DNA of 64,000 nucleotides, from the IMG/VR virus record IMGVR_UViG_3300034759_000344, positions 1 through 64,000 of that record; one strand, 5' to 3'. The stretch's first letter is position 1. The number at the start of each line of letters is the position of its first letter. Both the position numbers and the translations under genes were made by a program. This DNA comes from a virus. Under the pieces are notes generated by a model, which was given only the letters and a program-made list of their open reading frames with translations, was not told where the DNA came from and ran no database searches. Positions 32,289 to 42,027 of this stretch are shown here, piece after piece.

Positions 32289-33725
32289 TTGATAACCATC
32301 GAGATAACCAACACTCTCTCCAGGGTAAAGTTTGATAACCCACGCAGCCAGATAAACAAAGCAGTAGCCAAAAAACTCTACGACCGTTTAGCATACAAGC
32401 AACCCGGATATCAATACACTTCTGCCTACCAGAATGGTACCTGGGATGGGTACATACGTCTTTATAATATGTATTCAGGAAAGTTTCTAACTGGGCTGCT
32501 GAACAGGGTAATTTCCATTCTGGAAGAAGAAAATATAGCTTACCGCATAGAAGATAAAAGACGTAAACCACAAGTAGAACTGAAAGAGATAAACCTAAAC
32601 GGAGTAACTTTAAGAGACTATCAAATCGAAGCAGTAGAAAAAGGAATTCAGGCAGGAAGAGGTATATTCGATATGAGCGTAGGAGCCGGTAAAACAGAAA
32701 TAGCCGCAGCATTAATTCAAAGACTGGATGTACCCACCCTGTTCATAGTGCACATGCGCACCTTGCTCCACCAAACTAAAAAACGCCTTGAAGAAAGGCT
32801 GAACACCGAAGTTGCACAATTTGGAGATGGTAAGTATGAGTGGGGCAAGATAGTAGTAGCTTCCATTCAGTCTTTACACCGCTACATCAAGAATCCTACT
32901 CTCAAAGAATTAGTAAAGAATATGAGCATGGTAATTGTGGATGAAGCACACCATGTTGCCAACAACACATATAAAAATATTCTTCAAATATGTGACGCCT
33001 ATTACCGCTTTGGTTTATCAGGAACCCCTCTTGACAGAGAAGACGGAGGTTCTATGATAACTGTGGGTTATCTTGGTGAAGTCATCTATCAAACTAAAGC
33101 TTCGGACCTTATAGAAAGAAACTATTTAGTAGTACCAGAAATAAGGTTTAGTATTGTTCCCGAGGAAGCCATACCTTTACAGTACCGCCTGGAATACAGA
33201 AGGAGCAGCGACTGGAGAGAAGTCTACGAACTAGGCATAGTAAGTAACGACTACCGTAACCAGATGATAAAGGATGAGTTGAAAAACTTGTTAAAAGAAA
33301 AAAGACATATTTTAATAGTTGTCAAAGAAATAAAACATGCTATAATACTGTTCGAAGACTTGGTTAAAGAAATAGACAAAATTACCTACTTAACAGGCCA
33401 AGAAAGCAGTACTAAAATCCAAAAAAGCATTAAGGATTTCAAAAACGGCAAAATTCAAGTGTTAATTGCCACTCCGCTTTTCGACGAAGGAGTGGATATA
33501 CAAGAAATAGATGCTATTATCATGGCAGGGGGTGGTCAAAGCACTATAAAAACCATTCAAAGACTGGGACGTGGAATTCGTAAGACCAAGCAGAAAAACA
33601 GCGTAACCATAGTAGACTTCTTAGACCTGCATCATCCCATCCTTTACCGACACTCAATGAAGCGGCTGCGCATTTACCAGCGTGAAAGAGCTTTCAAAGT
33701 CCTGGTTCCTGAAAAAATAACTTAA
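32289..33725 (+). CDS. SF2 DEAH-box helicase, UvsW/RecG-like
   Basis: About 478 residues from TTG 32289 (GAGGTG spacing); ATG 32283 is an alternative. LRDYQIEAVEKGI, Walker A SVGAGKTE, VIVDEAHHV (DEAH), LSGTP, and a helicase C-terminal half with TPLFDEGVDIQEIDAI and QRLGRGIRKT. The fold matches phage UvsW-type branch-migration helicases. First gene of the replication operon. Confidence 0.88.
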   Translation: MITIEITNTLSRVKFDNPRSQINKAVAKKLYDRLAYKQPGYQYTSAYQNGTWDGYIRLYNMYSGKFLTGLLNRVISILEEENIAYRIEDKRRKPQVELKEINLNGVTLRDYQIEAVEKGIQAGRGIFDMSVGAGKTEIAAALIQRLDVPTLFIVHMRTLLHQTKKRLEERLNTEVAQFGDGKYEWGKIVVASIQSLHRYIKNPTLKELVKNMSMVIVDEAHHVANNTYKNILQICDAYYRFGLSGTPLDREDGGSMITVGYLGEVIYQTKASDLIERNYLVVPEIRFSIVPEEAIPLQYRLEYRRSSDWREVYELGIVSNDYRNQMIKDELKNLLKEKRHILIVVKEIKHAIILFEDLVKEIDKITYLTGQESSTKIQKSIKDFKNGKIQVLIATPLFDEGVDIQEIDAIIMAGGGQSTIKTIQRLGRGIRKTKQKNSVTIVDFLDLHHPILYRHSMKRLRIYQRERAFKVLVPEKIT

Positions 33726-33741
33726 GAAAGGGGGGTTATTG

Positions 33742-33978
33742 TTGTTAGAAACTTTACGTACCAAAGTACCCATGGAAAAGGTGGATAAAGTATTCGGTGA
33801 CGTGTTACTAAACAGAAAGCAAGTTAGTAAATTACTGAACCTATCTGAAGTATATATATGCCAGCTAACTAGAGAAGGTAAAATACCCGCCTACCGCATC
33901 GGAAGGAGAATACTGTATTCCCTGAACGAAATAAAAGAATGGTTAGCAACCAAAAAGATAAAAAAGGGTGAAAGGTAA
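33742..33978 (+). CDS. excisionase/MerR-like HTH protein (HTH_17)
   Basis: 78 residues from TTG 33742 behind AAAGGGGGG. LLNRKQVSKLLNLSEVYICQLTREGKIPAYRIGRRILYSLNEIKEWLA is a clear HTH_17 DNA-binding domain (residues about 22-70). Its stop overlaps the next ATG. With no integrase nearby, a regulatory or replication role is likelier than excision. Confidence 0.75.
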   Translation: MLETLRTKVPMEKVDKVFGDVLLNRKQVSKLLNLSEVYICQLTREGKIPAYRIGRRILYSLNEIKEWLATKKIKKGER

Positions 33979-34805
33979 TGCTAACTGGAGTAAGAGTACA
34001 CGATGTAGGAAATGCCTCAAGTACCGTACGAGGAAAGGAACTTTTGGAAAAAATATGCAGCAGCATAAATACTTTACAGTATATTGTAAACCAGCGTATT
34101 AAAAAATGTGAGTACTTAAAAGTAGTTTGTGATGACACAAACAAAAATATTATTGAAAAGTACAACCAAGTTTTAAAGGATTTGTGCATAGAAACTTTAC
34201 ACTATGAGTACCACCACCACTGTATCAGCGAGCTCACCACCACTTATGGAATACACTACCACCACGGACAGTTCAGCTTCCCAATATCCATGACAGTACT
34301 GGTAAGTGGATATATAACTCCAGGACTCACCATCAAAACCCTTAAGGACTTCTGCCAATCTCTTAATGCAGTATACGGAATACAGGAAATGCAAAAAATA
34401 CTCAGCACCCAGTATGCGGATCAGTTAGCTTACCTATGGTTAAACCAACCGGCAACACTCAAAGACTACAAAACCTACATAGACGAAGAAGTGTTAAGAC
34501 AGGCAGTAAACTTGAACTATCCCTTTGCGCTATGTTACCAAAAACAACCCCTGTACATTTCTAATTTACTAACCGTAGATAAAGAAGAAAAACAAAAAAT
34601 AGCTGAAATCATAAACCATATGTACCGGAAAAACCTAAGAGTACTCAGCACCGTAAAGCTCCCCAAGAAAGAAGATGAGAAGCACACCGTCGTCCTTGTT
34701 CCTCTTTATCATTTAGAAACTACTTATGATTGCTTTCTGTTTGTGCCTCACAGTTTAACTGCCAATATGGCTATTCCTACTTCAGGGGGTCCTCAACCGT
34801 GCTAA
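33978..34805 (+). CDS. hypothetical protein
   Basis: 275 residues with ATG overlapping the preceding stop. His/Tyr-rich central stretch (HYEYHHHCIS, HYHHGQF) could bind metal. No recognised domain. Between the HTH gene and the helicase gene. Confidence 0.65.
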   Translation: MLTGVRVHDVGNASSTVRGKELLEKICSSINTLQYIVNQRIKKCEYLKVVCDDTNKNIIEKYNQVLKDLCIETLHYEYHHHCISELTTTYGIHYHHGQFSFPISMTVLVSGYITPGLTIKTLKDFCQSLNAVYGIQEMQKILSTQYADQLAYLWLNQPATLKDYKTYIDEEVLRQAVNLNYPFALCYQKQPLYISNLLTVDKEEKQKIAEIINHMYRKNLRVLSTVKLPKKEDEKHTVVLVPLYHLETTYDCFLFVPHSLTANMAIPTSGGPQPC

Positions 34806-35263
34806 GCGAAAAAGAACAAAAGGAACGAGCCCTGCTTTTAGGCAGGGCTTACGAATCTAACTATTTCCGGTACTACAAAAGACACCGCAAGGTATTCGGA
34901 AAGAACCCTGAAAAATCTAAATACTGGAACCGAATACTGAAATTTATTTCCCTACTGCAGAAAGAAGGAATCAACAACCCTGCTTATTATGTAGAACAGG
35001 TATTCAAAGAGTTTCACAGCTACTTTCCCAAGAACAAAATATGCACTTTGTATCTGGTAACTTCAGAAAAGGGTATCGAATTTTTTCAAAAAAGTCAGCG
35101 TAAAGTATACATTCCTTCAGAATTAAACGCTATTACAGTTGAAATAGATAGTGAATACATATATAATACTTTAAGTAAAGTAGATGAATCCATCAAAGAA
35201 AATCCAGTTCTACGCAAACTGCTAAAAATCAAGATGGGGAGAGATATTTTCGGTGAAGATTAA
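34799..35263 (+). CDS. hypothetical protein upstream of DnaB-like helicase
   Basis: 154 residues from GTG 34799 behind AGGGGGT. Basic N-terminal half (SNYFRYYKRHRKVFGKN), helical. Position just before the replicative helicase, overlapping it by 11 nt, makes a helicase-loader role conceivable, but no motif shows it. Confidence 0.55.
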   Translation: MLSEKEQKERALLLGRAYESNYFRYYKRHRKVFGKNPEKSKYWNRILKFISLLQKEGINNPAYYVEQVFKEFHSYFPKNKICTLYLVTSEKGIEFFQKSQRKVYIPSELNAITVEIDSEYIYNTLSKVDESIKENPVLRKLLKIKMGRDIFGED

Positions 35264-36527
35264 ACAACACGAACTAGCTTACCTAATAACTTTCAATAGA
35301 GAACTGTACCTCCTGGCCACAGAAATAGGAGGGGAACAGCTTTTTGAAAGCCACATTCTCAAAGATATCTACCGTACTGCATCTGAATTCTATGACCGCT
35401 ACGGAACATCTCCAACCTTCGAATCCTTCTTTACAGCGTTTGAAAAGCACTATAGCAAAAAGTACCAACTACTGGACATAGTTGCCTTAAAGAAAAGCTT
35501 TCAAACTCTGCGAGACAGCATACAACCGGAGTTAGCAGAATTTTATGCTGACCACTTAAAAGAGCTCTACAGAAAAAAGCAAGCAGAGGAAGTAATTCGC
35601 AGAGGAATTTCTTACATAGAAAGTGGAAACATAGACAGCTTTGTGCACGACGTAGTAAAACACCTTTCCCTGGAAAACAAGTACATAAGATCCGGCAAAC
35701 TGCTCAGCGATGCGGAAGAAATAGGTAGATATCTACAGAACATTGAGGATACCAGGATACAAACTTTGATACCCATCCTGGACAAAGTATTGGGAGGAGG
35801 GTTTGCTCCACGAGAGCTGGTAATTGTTCTGGGAGGAACTGGAGGAGGAAAGACTGCCTTCCTGATTAACCTGGGATGGGCAGCGGTTATGCAGAAAAAG
35901 AGGGTGCTTTACTACACTTTTGAAGTAGCTATGGAAAGAGTTTTGGCTCGAGCTATCTGCCACATCCTGCAAAAACCCTACCAGGAAATCATAAGAAATC
36001 CTAAAAAAACCAAACAGCTTCTTGAAGAGCACCGCATGTCTCCATACATGGACAATTTTAAAGTTATCGAAGCCCCTACTTTTACCATGACCGTTCCCCA
36101 GCTAGAAGCCCATATTGAAATGGAAATCATCAAAGAGGGCAAACCGGATATGATAATCGTCGATTATGCAGATATCATGCTTCCTTCACAACACTACAGC
36201 GACCGCTGGCTGGAACTTGAAAACTCCTACATGTACCTGCGAAGCATTGCCCAAAAACACGATGCCGTTTTGATTACTGCTTCTCAGGTAAACCGAGAAG
36301 GAGCTCAAGCTACGAAAATAAAGAACGAACACATTAAAGGTGCATACGGTAAAACTCAAAATGCCGATGTAGTAATCGCCCTCAACCGCTCAGCAGAAGA
36401 TAAAGAAAAGGGAACGGTAAAGATAAGCATCAACAAAAACCGCAATTACGTGGCTGACCAAGTAATTGAAGTTATGGTCAATTTTGAAACGATGACTTTT
36501 TATCAGCCGGTAACCAGAAATGCTTAA
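35253..36527 (+). CDS. dnaB: DnaB-like replicative helicase
   Basis: 424 residues from GTG 35253. A DnaB-N-like helical region is followed by a RecA-type core: Walker A GGTGGGKTAF near residue 196, YYTFEVAMERVLAR, Walker B MIIVDYADIM and ITASQVNREG, then the KNRNYVADQ arginine-finger region. It unwinds DNA ahead of the phage polymerase. The stop overlaps the primase start. Confidence 0.88.
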   Translation: MKIKQHELAYLITFNRELYLLATEIGGEQLFESHILKDIYRTASEFYDRYGTSPTFESFFTAFEKHYSKKYQLLDIVALKKSFQTLRDSIQPELAEFYADHLKELYRKKQAEEVIRRGISYIESGNIDSFVHDVVKHLSLENKYIRSGKLLSDAEEIGRYLQNIEDTRIQTLIPILDKVLGGGFAPRELVIVLGGTGGGKTAFLINLGWAAVMQKKRVLYYTFEVAMERVLARAICHILQKPYQEIIRNPKKTKQLLEEHRMSPYMDNFKVIEAPTFTMTVPQLEAHIEMEIIKEGKPDMIIVDYADIMLPSQHYSDRWLELENSYMYLRSIAQKHDAVLITASQVNREGAQATKIKNEHIKGAYGKTQNADVVIALNRSAEDKEKGTVKISINKNRNYVADQVIEVMVNFETMTFYQPVTRNA

Positions 36528-37482
36528 GGAAAGCTTAATAAGAATTTTGGAAAATTACGGAATTGAATATCGAGAAACCTCAAAAGAGGATGTGCGCATC
36601 GACTGCTTCTTCTGTGGAGATGTTAAAAAGCATCTTTATGTAGCTCCCAGCAAGGGATTTAACTGTTTTAGATGTGGAGAGCACGGATCGTTTAGGCGCT
36701 TCTTGAAAGAGCTGGGAAAGGTCATCAACGTGCAGCTTCAAGATGCCGAAAGTGAAGAAGAAAGTTCCGAACCAGAAAAACCGGTACTTCCCGATGCTTA
36801 TCAGAAATTCAGCGATGAACCCCCCGGATGGTTTGAAGCGCTTACCTATCTTCTAAAACGAGGAATTACTCCTCCACAAATAAAAGAGTACCAAATAGGT
36901 TACTGTGCGATGGGGAAGTATGCGGGAAGGATTATCTTTCCCATCTTCCACCATCAAAAAATAGTCAGCTTTGTAGCTCGAGCAGTTTCTCCTAAAATGA
37001 TTCCCAAAATACTCAACCCATCCAGCTATGAAGCACCGCCTCCCAACCGCTTTCTATACAACTTTGATAAAGCAGTATTCTTCCCCAATTTAGTACTCAC
37101 CGAAGGCGTTTTTGACTGCCTTACCGTAGACCGTATAGGATTTGAAGCCTGTGCTGTAGCCACTTTCGGTAAAAAATTAAGCAATGCACAACTGGAATTA
37201 ATCATCGAAGAAGGAAGCTTCAAAAAGATCATCTTTGCCTGGGATACCAGAGATGCTATACCGGAAATCTATAAGCACGCTAACTACCTATCCAACTTCT
37301 ACGACGTCTATGTAGCTTCCTTTCCAGGCGAAGAGGATCCTAACTCATTGGGAAGAGATCTGGCTCAGCATTACATAAAGCGTGCTGAGCCATTTGACAA
37401 GATAAAGATGCGCCTCTACGCACATGTTAAAGGAATATTAAATAAGGGGGAGATAAATTTTGACCAGCTTACAATTGCTTAA
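36520..37482 (+). CDS. DnaG-like primase with zinc and TOPRIM domains
   Basis: 320 residues. N-terminal zinc finger CFFCGDVKKHLYVAPSKGFNCFRCG; TOPRIM domain with VLTEGVFDCLTV and IIFAWDTRDA as acidic metal sites. Short compared with bacterial DnaG, lacking a helicase-binding C-terminus. A second, AEP-type primase lies two genes downstream. Confidence 0.85.
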   Translation: MLKESLIRILENYGIEYRETSKEDVRIDCFFCGDVKKHLYVAPSKGFNCFRCGEHGSFRRFLKELGKVINVQLQDAESEEESSEPEKPVLPDAYQKFSDEPPGWFEALTYLLKRGITPPQIKEYQIGYCAMGKYAGRIIFPIFHHQKIVSFVARAVSPKMIPKILNPSSYEAPPPNRFLYNFDKAVFFPNLVLTEGVFDCLTVDRIGFEACAVATFGKKLSNAQLELIIEEGSFKKIIFAWDTRDAIPEIYKHANYLSNFYDVYVASFPGEEDPNSLGRDLAQHYIKRAEPFDKIKMRLYAHVKGILNKGEINFDQLTIA

Positions 37483-40087
37483 ATGTGAAAAGTGCCCTCT
37501 GCAGGGCAAAACCAAAGTCGTCAGGAAGGACTACGGAAAGGATGTAAAGGTTTTGATAGTGGGAGAAGCTCCAGGAGTGGAGGAAGAAATACAGGGAGAA
37601 CCCTTCATAGGTAGAGCCGGACAGCTGCTAAGGGAGGTACTCCAGGAAATTGGAATAGACATAAACAGTGTAAGCATCACCAACACCTGCCTTTGCCGCC
37701 CCTCCGATGCTAACGGTAAAAACCGACCTCCCACTCCCGAAGAAATAGAGTGCTGTAAAAGCCGCCTGCTTGATGAGGTAAGAACCTCTCCAGCAAGAAT
37801 AGTGCTTCTTTTGGGTAATGTAGCATTAAGGGCGGTACTCGGAAAAAACGGAATCAAAAAGCACGCTGGCTACGATATATACGACCAGGATCTCAAGAAG
37901 TGGATCATTGTAACCTACCACCCAGCAGCAGTACTCCGTAACTATAACCTGCTTTCAGCTTTCAAATCCCACATCAGCAAAGTCAAAAAGTATTTAAACG
38001 CTGAAAAGGATACCACAGAATACGCAGTAGTCCACAATCTGGAAGACTTCCTTTACTACTACGGAATACTTAACCAAAGTACGGTGATTGCTTACGACAT
38101 AGAAACCAACCAGCAGCTGTCACCATTTTCTGAAGAAGCAGTTATCACCACCATAGCTTTCTCCTGGGATAAAGGCAAAGTAGTATGTATACCTTTAAAC
38201 TACCAGGAAGCTAAATACACTCCAGAAGAAATAGCTAAACTGAAAAGAAAGAAACAGCAGGAACTCAGGAAGCAGGGACTTCCAGCGGAGGAAAGGAAAA
38301 AGATAGCTGATGAATACGAATACCAGCTGCTTAACGAAAAGAAGGGGGAGCCTTACCTTTCCCAAGAACTGGTAAACAGGCATATCATACCAAGACTGCA
38401 CAACTTGTTCTCCAAAAAGGACGTAATATTTGTGGCCCACAACGCTATGTTTGACGCCCTGTGGCTTAACGTAAAATACGGAATTCCCTGCAGAATGGAC
38501 TTTGATACCAAAATAGCCGGGTTTATGATTAATGAAAACGACCGCAACAATCTAAAGTACTTAGCATCTCTTTACACCGATATGGTAGAGTATGAGGCTC
38601 CTATGGAAGTTTTCGGCAAATACCAGTTCCTGCTGGCCACTCCTGAGGTGTTTTTCAGGTACAACTGCTCGGATGCCGATGCTACCTACCGCCTCTATCT
38701 GGTCTTAAAGCAGAAGCTAAAAGATGAAGGAGTTGAAAGAGCATATCAAATGGTGTTGAAATTTGCTGAATCACTATTGCAAATTCAAAGAATAGGGTTT
38801 AAAATAGACCAGAGGGGGTTGGATAGGTACATGGCCCGAATAGGAGAAAAACTCCTCGAAAAATTAGAAGAAATAAAAAACCGGCCGGAAGTAAAATCCT
38901 GGGAGTCCCGCAACCAGAAAGAGTTTCTTCCCCATTCCAGTCAGCACGTATCGGATATTCTGTTTAACTGCCTGGGTCTTACCCCTCATAAAACTACGGA
39001 GGCTGGAAACTACTCGGTAGACAAGGAAGTACTTAGCAAGCTGGCTGAGCAGCACCCGCTTCCCAAGCTCATAGATGAGTATAAAAAACTGCACAAGTTT
39101 TACACTTCATTTTTATGCAACCTCAAGAAAGCCAGTGCTTACGACGGCAGAATCCATACTTCCTTCAATCCGGTAGGTACCAAAACCGGACGCATCTCTT
39201 CTTCAGAGCCCAATCTGCAGAATATCCCGGCCCACGAAACCAAGGATATCAAGAAACTGTTCATCCCTACTTATCCGGATTGGTACATCATGCAGTTTGA
39301 CTACTCTCAAATGGAACTAAGGGTGCTGGCCTCTTTAGCCAACGAGGAAAAGATGATAGAAGACTTCAGGTCCGGAAAAGACATTCACCGGGCTACCGCT
39401 CAACGCGTCTTTAATACTGAAGAAGTAACCGATGAACAGCGCTCTTTTGCCAAAAGAATTAACTTCGGAATCGTATACGGCATGAGCGCCAAAGGTTTAG
39501 CAGAACTGCTGAATATACCGCTTGAAGAAGCTCAAGGTTTTATCAACGCCTATTTTGAAACTTACCCAAAAATAAAACAGTACATCAACGAGTACTGTTA
39601 CATGGTAAGAACTTACGGATACGTAACTACACCATTTGGAAGGAAAAGGAGGTTACCAGAAGTCATGTCCGGGAATCGAGGAGAAATTGCTTCCGCAGAA
39701 AGAAAAGCTATCAACGCTCCTATCCAGGCTACTGCCTCGGATATAACTCAAATAGCTATTTATAACATTCAAAAAATATTAAAAGCTCAGGGCCTCCAAG
39801 CACGAGTGGTGCTTACCGTTCACGATTCTATAGTACTTGAAGTTCCAGAAGAGGAGGTAAGAGAGGTGTACTACTTGGTAAAAGATATTATGGAAAACCT
39901 TCCCTTAGACTTCATGAAAGTTCCTTTGGTGGCGGATGCCGGCATCGGTAAAAATTATGGAGAGCTGGTGGACGTCGAAGGAGACATCCACCAGGCCTTA
40001 GAGGCGGTTCTCTCCTCCCCATCAACCTCGCCGCCAAGGACAGGGAAGTCAGAGAGTGAGGAGACAGAAAGGAGGAACCTCCAATGA
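37460..40087 (+). CDS. polA: uracil-DNA glycosylase (family 4-like) fused to family A DNA polymerase
   Basis: 875 residues from TTG 37460. Residues 1-190: UDG with Fe-S cysteines C9, C12, C77/C79 and C98/C99, GEAPGVEEE and TYHPAAVLRNY. Residues about 200-420: 3'-5' exonuclease (AYDIETN, AHNAMFDALWL, NCSDADATYRLY). C-terminal Pol I: TGRISSSEPNLQNIP, DYSQMELR, KRINFGIVYGMS, LTVHDSIVLEVP. Phage SPO1 polymerase has a comparable UDG-like N-terminus. Probably the replicative polymerase, with uracil surveillance built in. Confidence 0.93.
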   Translation: MTSLQLLKCEKCPLQGKTKVVRKDYGKDVKVLIVGEAPGVEEEIQGEPFIGRAGQLLREVLQEIGIDINSVSITNTCLCRPSDANGKNRPPTPEEIECCKSRLLDEVRTSPARIVLLLGNVALRAVLGKNGIKKHAGYDIYDQDLKKWIIVTYHPAAVLRNYNLLSAFKSHISKVKKYLNAEKDTTEYAVVHNLEDFLYYYGILNQSTVIAYDIETNQQLSPFSEEAVITTIAFSWDKGKVVCIPLNYQEAKYTPEEIAKLKRKKQQELRKQGLPAEERKKIADEYEYQLLNEKKGEPYLSQELVNRHIIPRLHNLFSKKDVIFVAHNAMFDALWLNVKYGIPCRMDFDTKIAGFMINENDRNNLKYLASLYTDMVEYEAPMEVFGKYQFLLATPEVFFRYNCSDADATYRLYLVLKQKLKDEGVERAYQMVLKFAESLLQIQRIGFKIDQRGLDRYMARIGEKLLEKLEEIKNRPEVKSWESRNQKEFLPHSSQHVSDILFNCLGLTPHKTTEAGNYSVDKEVLSKLAEQHPLPKLIDEYKKLHKFYTSFLCNLKKASAYDGRIHTSFNPVGTKTGRISSSEPNLQNIPAHETKDIKKLFIPTYPDWYIMQFDYSQMELRVLASLANEEKMIEDFRSGKDIHRATAQRVFNTEEVTDEQRSFAKRINFGIVYGMSAKGLAELLNIPLEEAQGFINAYFETYPKIKQYINEYCYMVRTYGYVTTPFGRKRRLPEVMSGNRGEIASAERKAINAPIQATASDITQIAIYNIQKILKAQGLQARVVLTVHDSIVLEVPEEEVREVYYLVKDIMENLPLDFMKVPLVADAGIGKNYGELVDVEGDIHQALEAVLSSPSTSPPRTGKSESEETERRNLQ

Positions 40088-42027
40088 CAGATATTATTAT
40101 AAAAACAGCTCAAGCATTTGTCAATAGGGGATACCATGTAGTTCCAACAAAAAATAAGGCGGCAACCATCAAATGGGGGAACCTCCTGGAGAAAGAACCA
40201 TGTCTACCTCCTAATATAGAAGAGGAACTAGCTTTGGTACTCGGCGAGGATCTAATAGTACTGGACTTTGAAACGGAAGAAGTTTACCAGAAGTTCTTAA
40301 CCCTTTGTGAGGCATTTAAAATTGATTTAAACACCACCTGGCAGGTAAAAACTAAACGTGGATACCACATCTACTTCAAGAGCAGCATCATCTGTACCAA
40401 TCCAGTAAAACACTCTTCCGTTTGGGGGGAATTTGAACTAAGAACTGGAAAGCAGTACTGCCTCATACCACCTTCTAAAATAACTCAAACTGGAGCAGAA
40501 TATAAATGGATAGTTAAACCTAACTTCCTAGATAACTCTGAATGTGAAGAAGATAATCTAATGGAATTCCTAACTGTAAGACCAGTATACCGTCTATTCC
40601 TAGACTTACTAACTGAAAATAGTGCTGAGAAATCTGATACTGGTAATGAAAAAGGAATGGTAGGTGAAAGTTCTTCTTCTGTTTTTAACACAAATAAAGA
40701 GCAAAATATCTTTACTTGTGTTAAAAACAAAGACAACGTTCAACTTAAAAACAGTTTAGTGAGAGAGGAAGTTAGGTTGAACAACAACTCCAGTTTGTGT
40801 TTTAAGGCCTTTCAAGAGTTCTTTGGTATTGATGTGGATTCTAATATGGGAAGCTATATTCACTGTATCTTTAGAGATGAGACCAGACCTTCTACTAAGT
40901 TTACAGTTTTAGAGGACGGCCACATAGGTTATAGAGAGTATCACGGTACTGATGGTATTTACACTTATAAGTGGGAGACTGCTTTTTATGCTTTACTATA
41001 TGGAATCCCTCTTTGTGAGGTTAAGATAGAGGATAGAGAAGATTTTAGAGATAAGTTAAGCTTTATTATTAGGGGTTTAGAAGGTTATTTTAAGGATATG
41101 GAAGCTGAAAAGGGGAGCTATCGCAGGATTAAGCTTCTGGCTAAAATACTTTCTCATTTAAATTTGAGCGATGAGGACAGGGATTTGCTTATTGATGCCT
41201 GGAAAATGGTGGAATTGAGCTATCACGGAAGTGGAAGCCGGACGGTTTTTTGGCTTTCCTGCAGGGATTTAGCACGCATGCTTAGGTTGTATACTCCAGG
41301 TGGAAATTTGAATATATACAAAGCTAACCGCATACTTAACTTTTTCTGCATATTGGGATTGCTTAACAAAGTAGGGTGCACCAGCAGAACCCATGCTGAT
41401 GAATACGTATTTGGTGATGTTCGTGAAGGCGTAATTGAGAAGCTGGCTGGGTACAATACTTATTCTTTCTCTAAGGCAAAAGCAGCAAAGATTATAGGTG
41501 AGTATGAAGCAAGTTTGATATATAGAAGGAATTGTGTTAAAATAGATGATGTAGATATAAACGATGTATATACACATTTAGTAAGTAGAGAAAGAGGTGA
41601 GAGTGTTGGAGGAGAGAATTCCTGCGAAGAACTTGGAAGCTGTGGATCAGTCGCTGTCTGCACCGGAGGAGAAGACGATGGAGGAGGTGATGGAAGAGGA
41701 GGAGGAGATGCTGTCGGGGAAGGTAGCGTATTGCACGGTGAAGGAAGTGGCCGAGGAATTGAATATGAGCCCTTTGACGATAAGGAGCTATATTCGGAAT
41801 GGCAAGCTGCGTGCGAAGAAGATAGGAAAGTCATACTACGTTTCGGAGCAGGACTTGGAGAGGCTCAAAGAAATGCATCAGGTGGCAGGAAGAAAAAGAA
41901 AGGAAGAAAGGAGTTCACTGTCAGTATCCGCCCTAACCGATACCGAAAAATTTTACGAGGAGCCGCCGGGAAAGCCCACCCTTTTAAGGGTGGGATGAGA
42001 GGCGGCAAGGCCTGGCCTGGGCCCTGA
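40084..42027 (+). CDS. AEP/Prim-Pol-type primase, reading frame extended at the 3' end
   Basis: 647 codons. Residues 1-160 fit a bifunctional primase-polymerase domain: RGYHVVPTKNK, GEDLIVLDFETEE (acidic pair), GYHIYFKS, RTGKQYCLIPPSK. A CHC2/VirE-like central part (FFGIDVDSNMGSYIHCIFRDETRPS) and a helical part follow to about residue 510. From about 41600 the frame is low-complexity Gly/Glu and lies wholly over the HTH gene at 41603, ending inside IS-derived DNA. The original stop was probably lost, so the last about 140 residues are doubtful. Confidence 0.75.
   Translation: MTDIIIKTAQAFVNRGYHVVPTKNKAATIKWGNLLEKEPCLPPNIEEELALVLGEDLIVLDFETEEVYQKFLTLCEAFKIDLNTTWQVKTKRGYHIYFKSSIICTNPVKHSSVWGEFELRTGKQYCLIPPSKITQTGAEYKWIVKPNFLDNSECEEDNLMEFLTVRPVYRLFLDLLTENSAEKSDTGNEKGMVGESSSSVFNTNKEQNIFTCVKNKDNVQLKNSLVREEVRLNNNSSLCFKAFQEFFGIDVDSNMGSYIHCIFRDETRPSTKFTVLEDGHIGYREYHGTDGIYTYKWETAFYALLYGIPLCEVKIEDREDFRDKLSFIIRGLEGYFKDMEAEKGSYRRIKLLAKILSHLNLSDEDRDLLIDAWKMVELSYHGSGSRTVFWLSCRDLARMLRLYTPGGNLNIYKANRILNFFCILGLLNKVGCTSRTHADEYVFGDVREGVIEKLAGYNTYSFSKAKAAKIIGEYEASLIYRRNCVKIDDVDINDVYTHLVSRERGESVGGENSCEELGSCGSVAVCTGGEDDGGGDGRGGGDAVGEGSVLHGEGSGRGIEYEPFDDKELYSEWQAACEEDRKVILRFGAGLGEAQRNASGGRKKKKGRKEFTVSIRPNRYRKILRGAAGKAHPFKGGMRGGKAWPGP
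41603..41998 (+). CDS. HTH_17/MerR-like DNA-binding protein
   Basis: About 131 residues from GTG 41603 (AAAGAGGTGAGA); GTG 41597 is in frame too. YCTVKEVAEELNMSPLTIRSYIRNGKLRAKKIGKSYYVSEQDLERLKEM is a full HTH_17 domain near residues 44-92. The last residues GKPTLLRVG and the stop come from the IS hairpin at 41975-41994. Its whole length is overlapped by the primase frame. Confidence 0.75.
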   Translation: MLEERIPAKNLEAVDQSLSAPEEKTMEEVMEEEEEMLSGKVAYCTVKEVAEELNMSPLTIRSYIRNGKLRAKKIGKSYYVSEQDLERLKEMHQVAGRKRKEERSSLSVSALTDTEKFYEEPPGKPTLLRVG

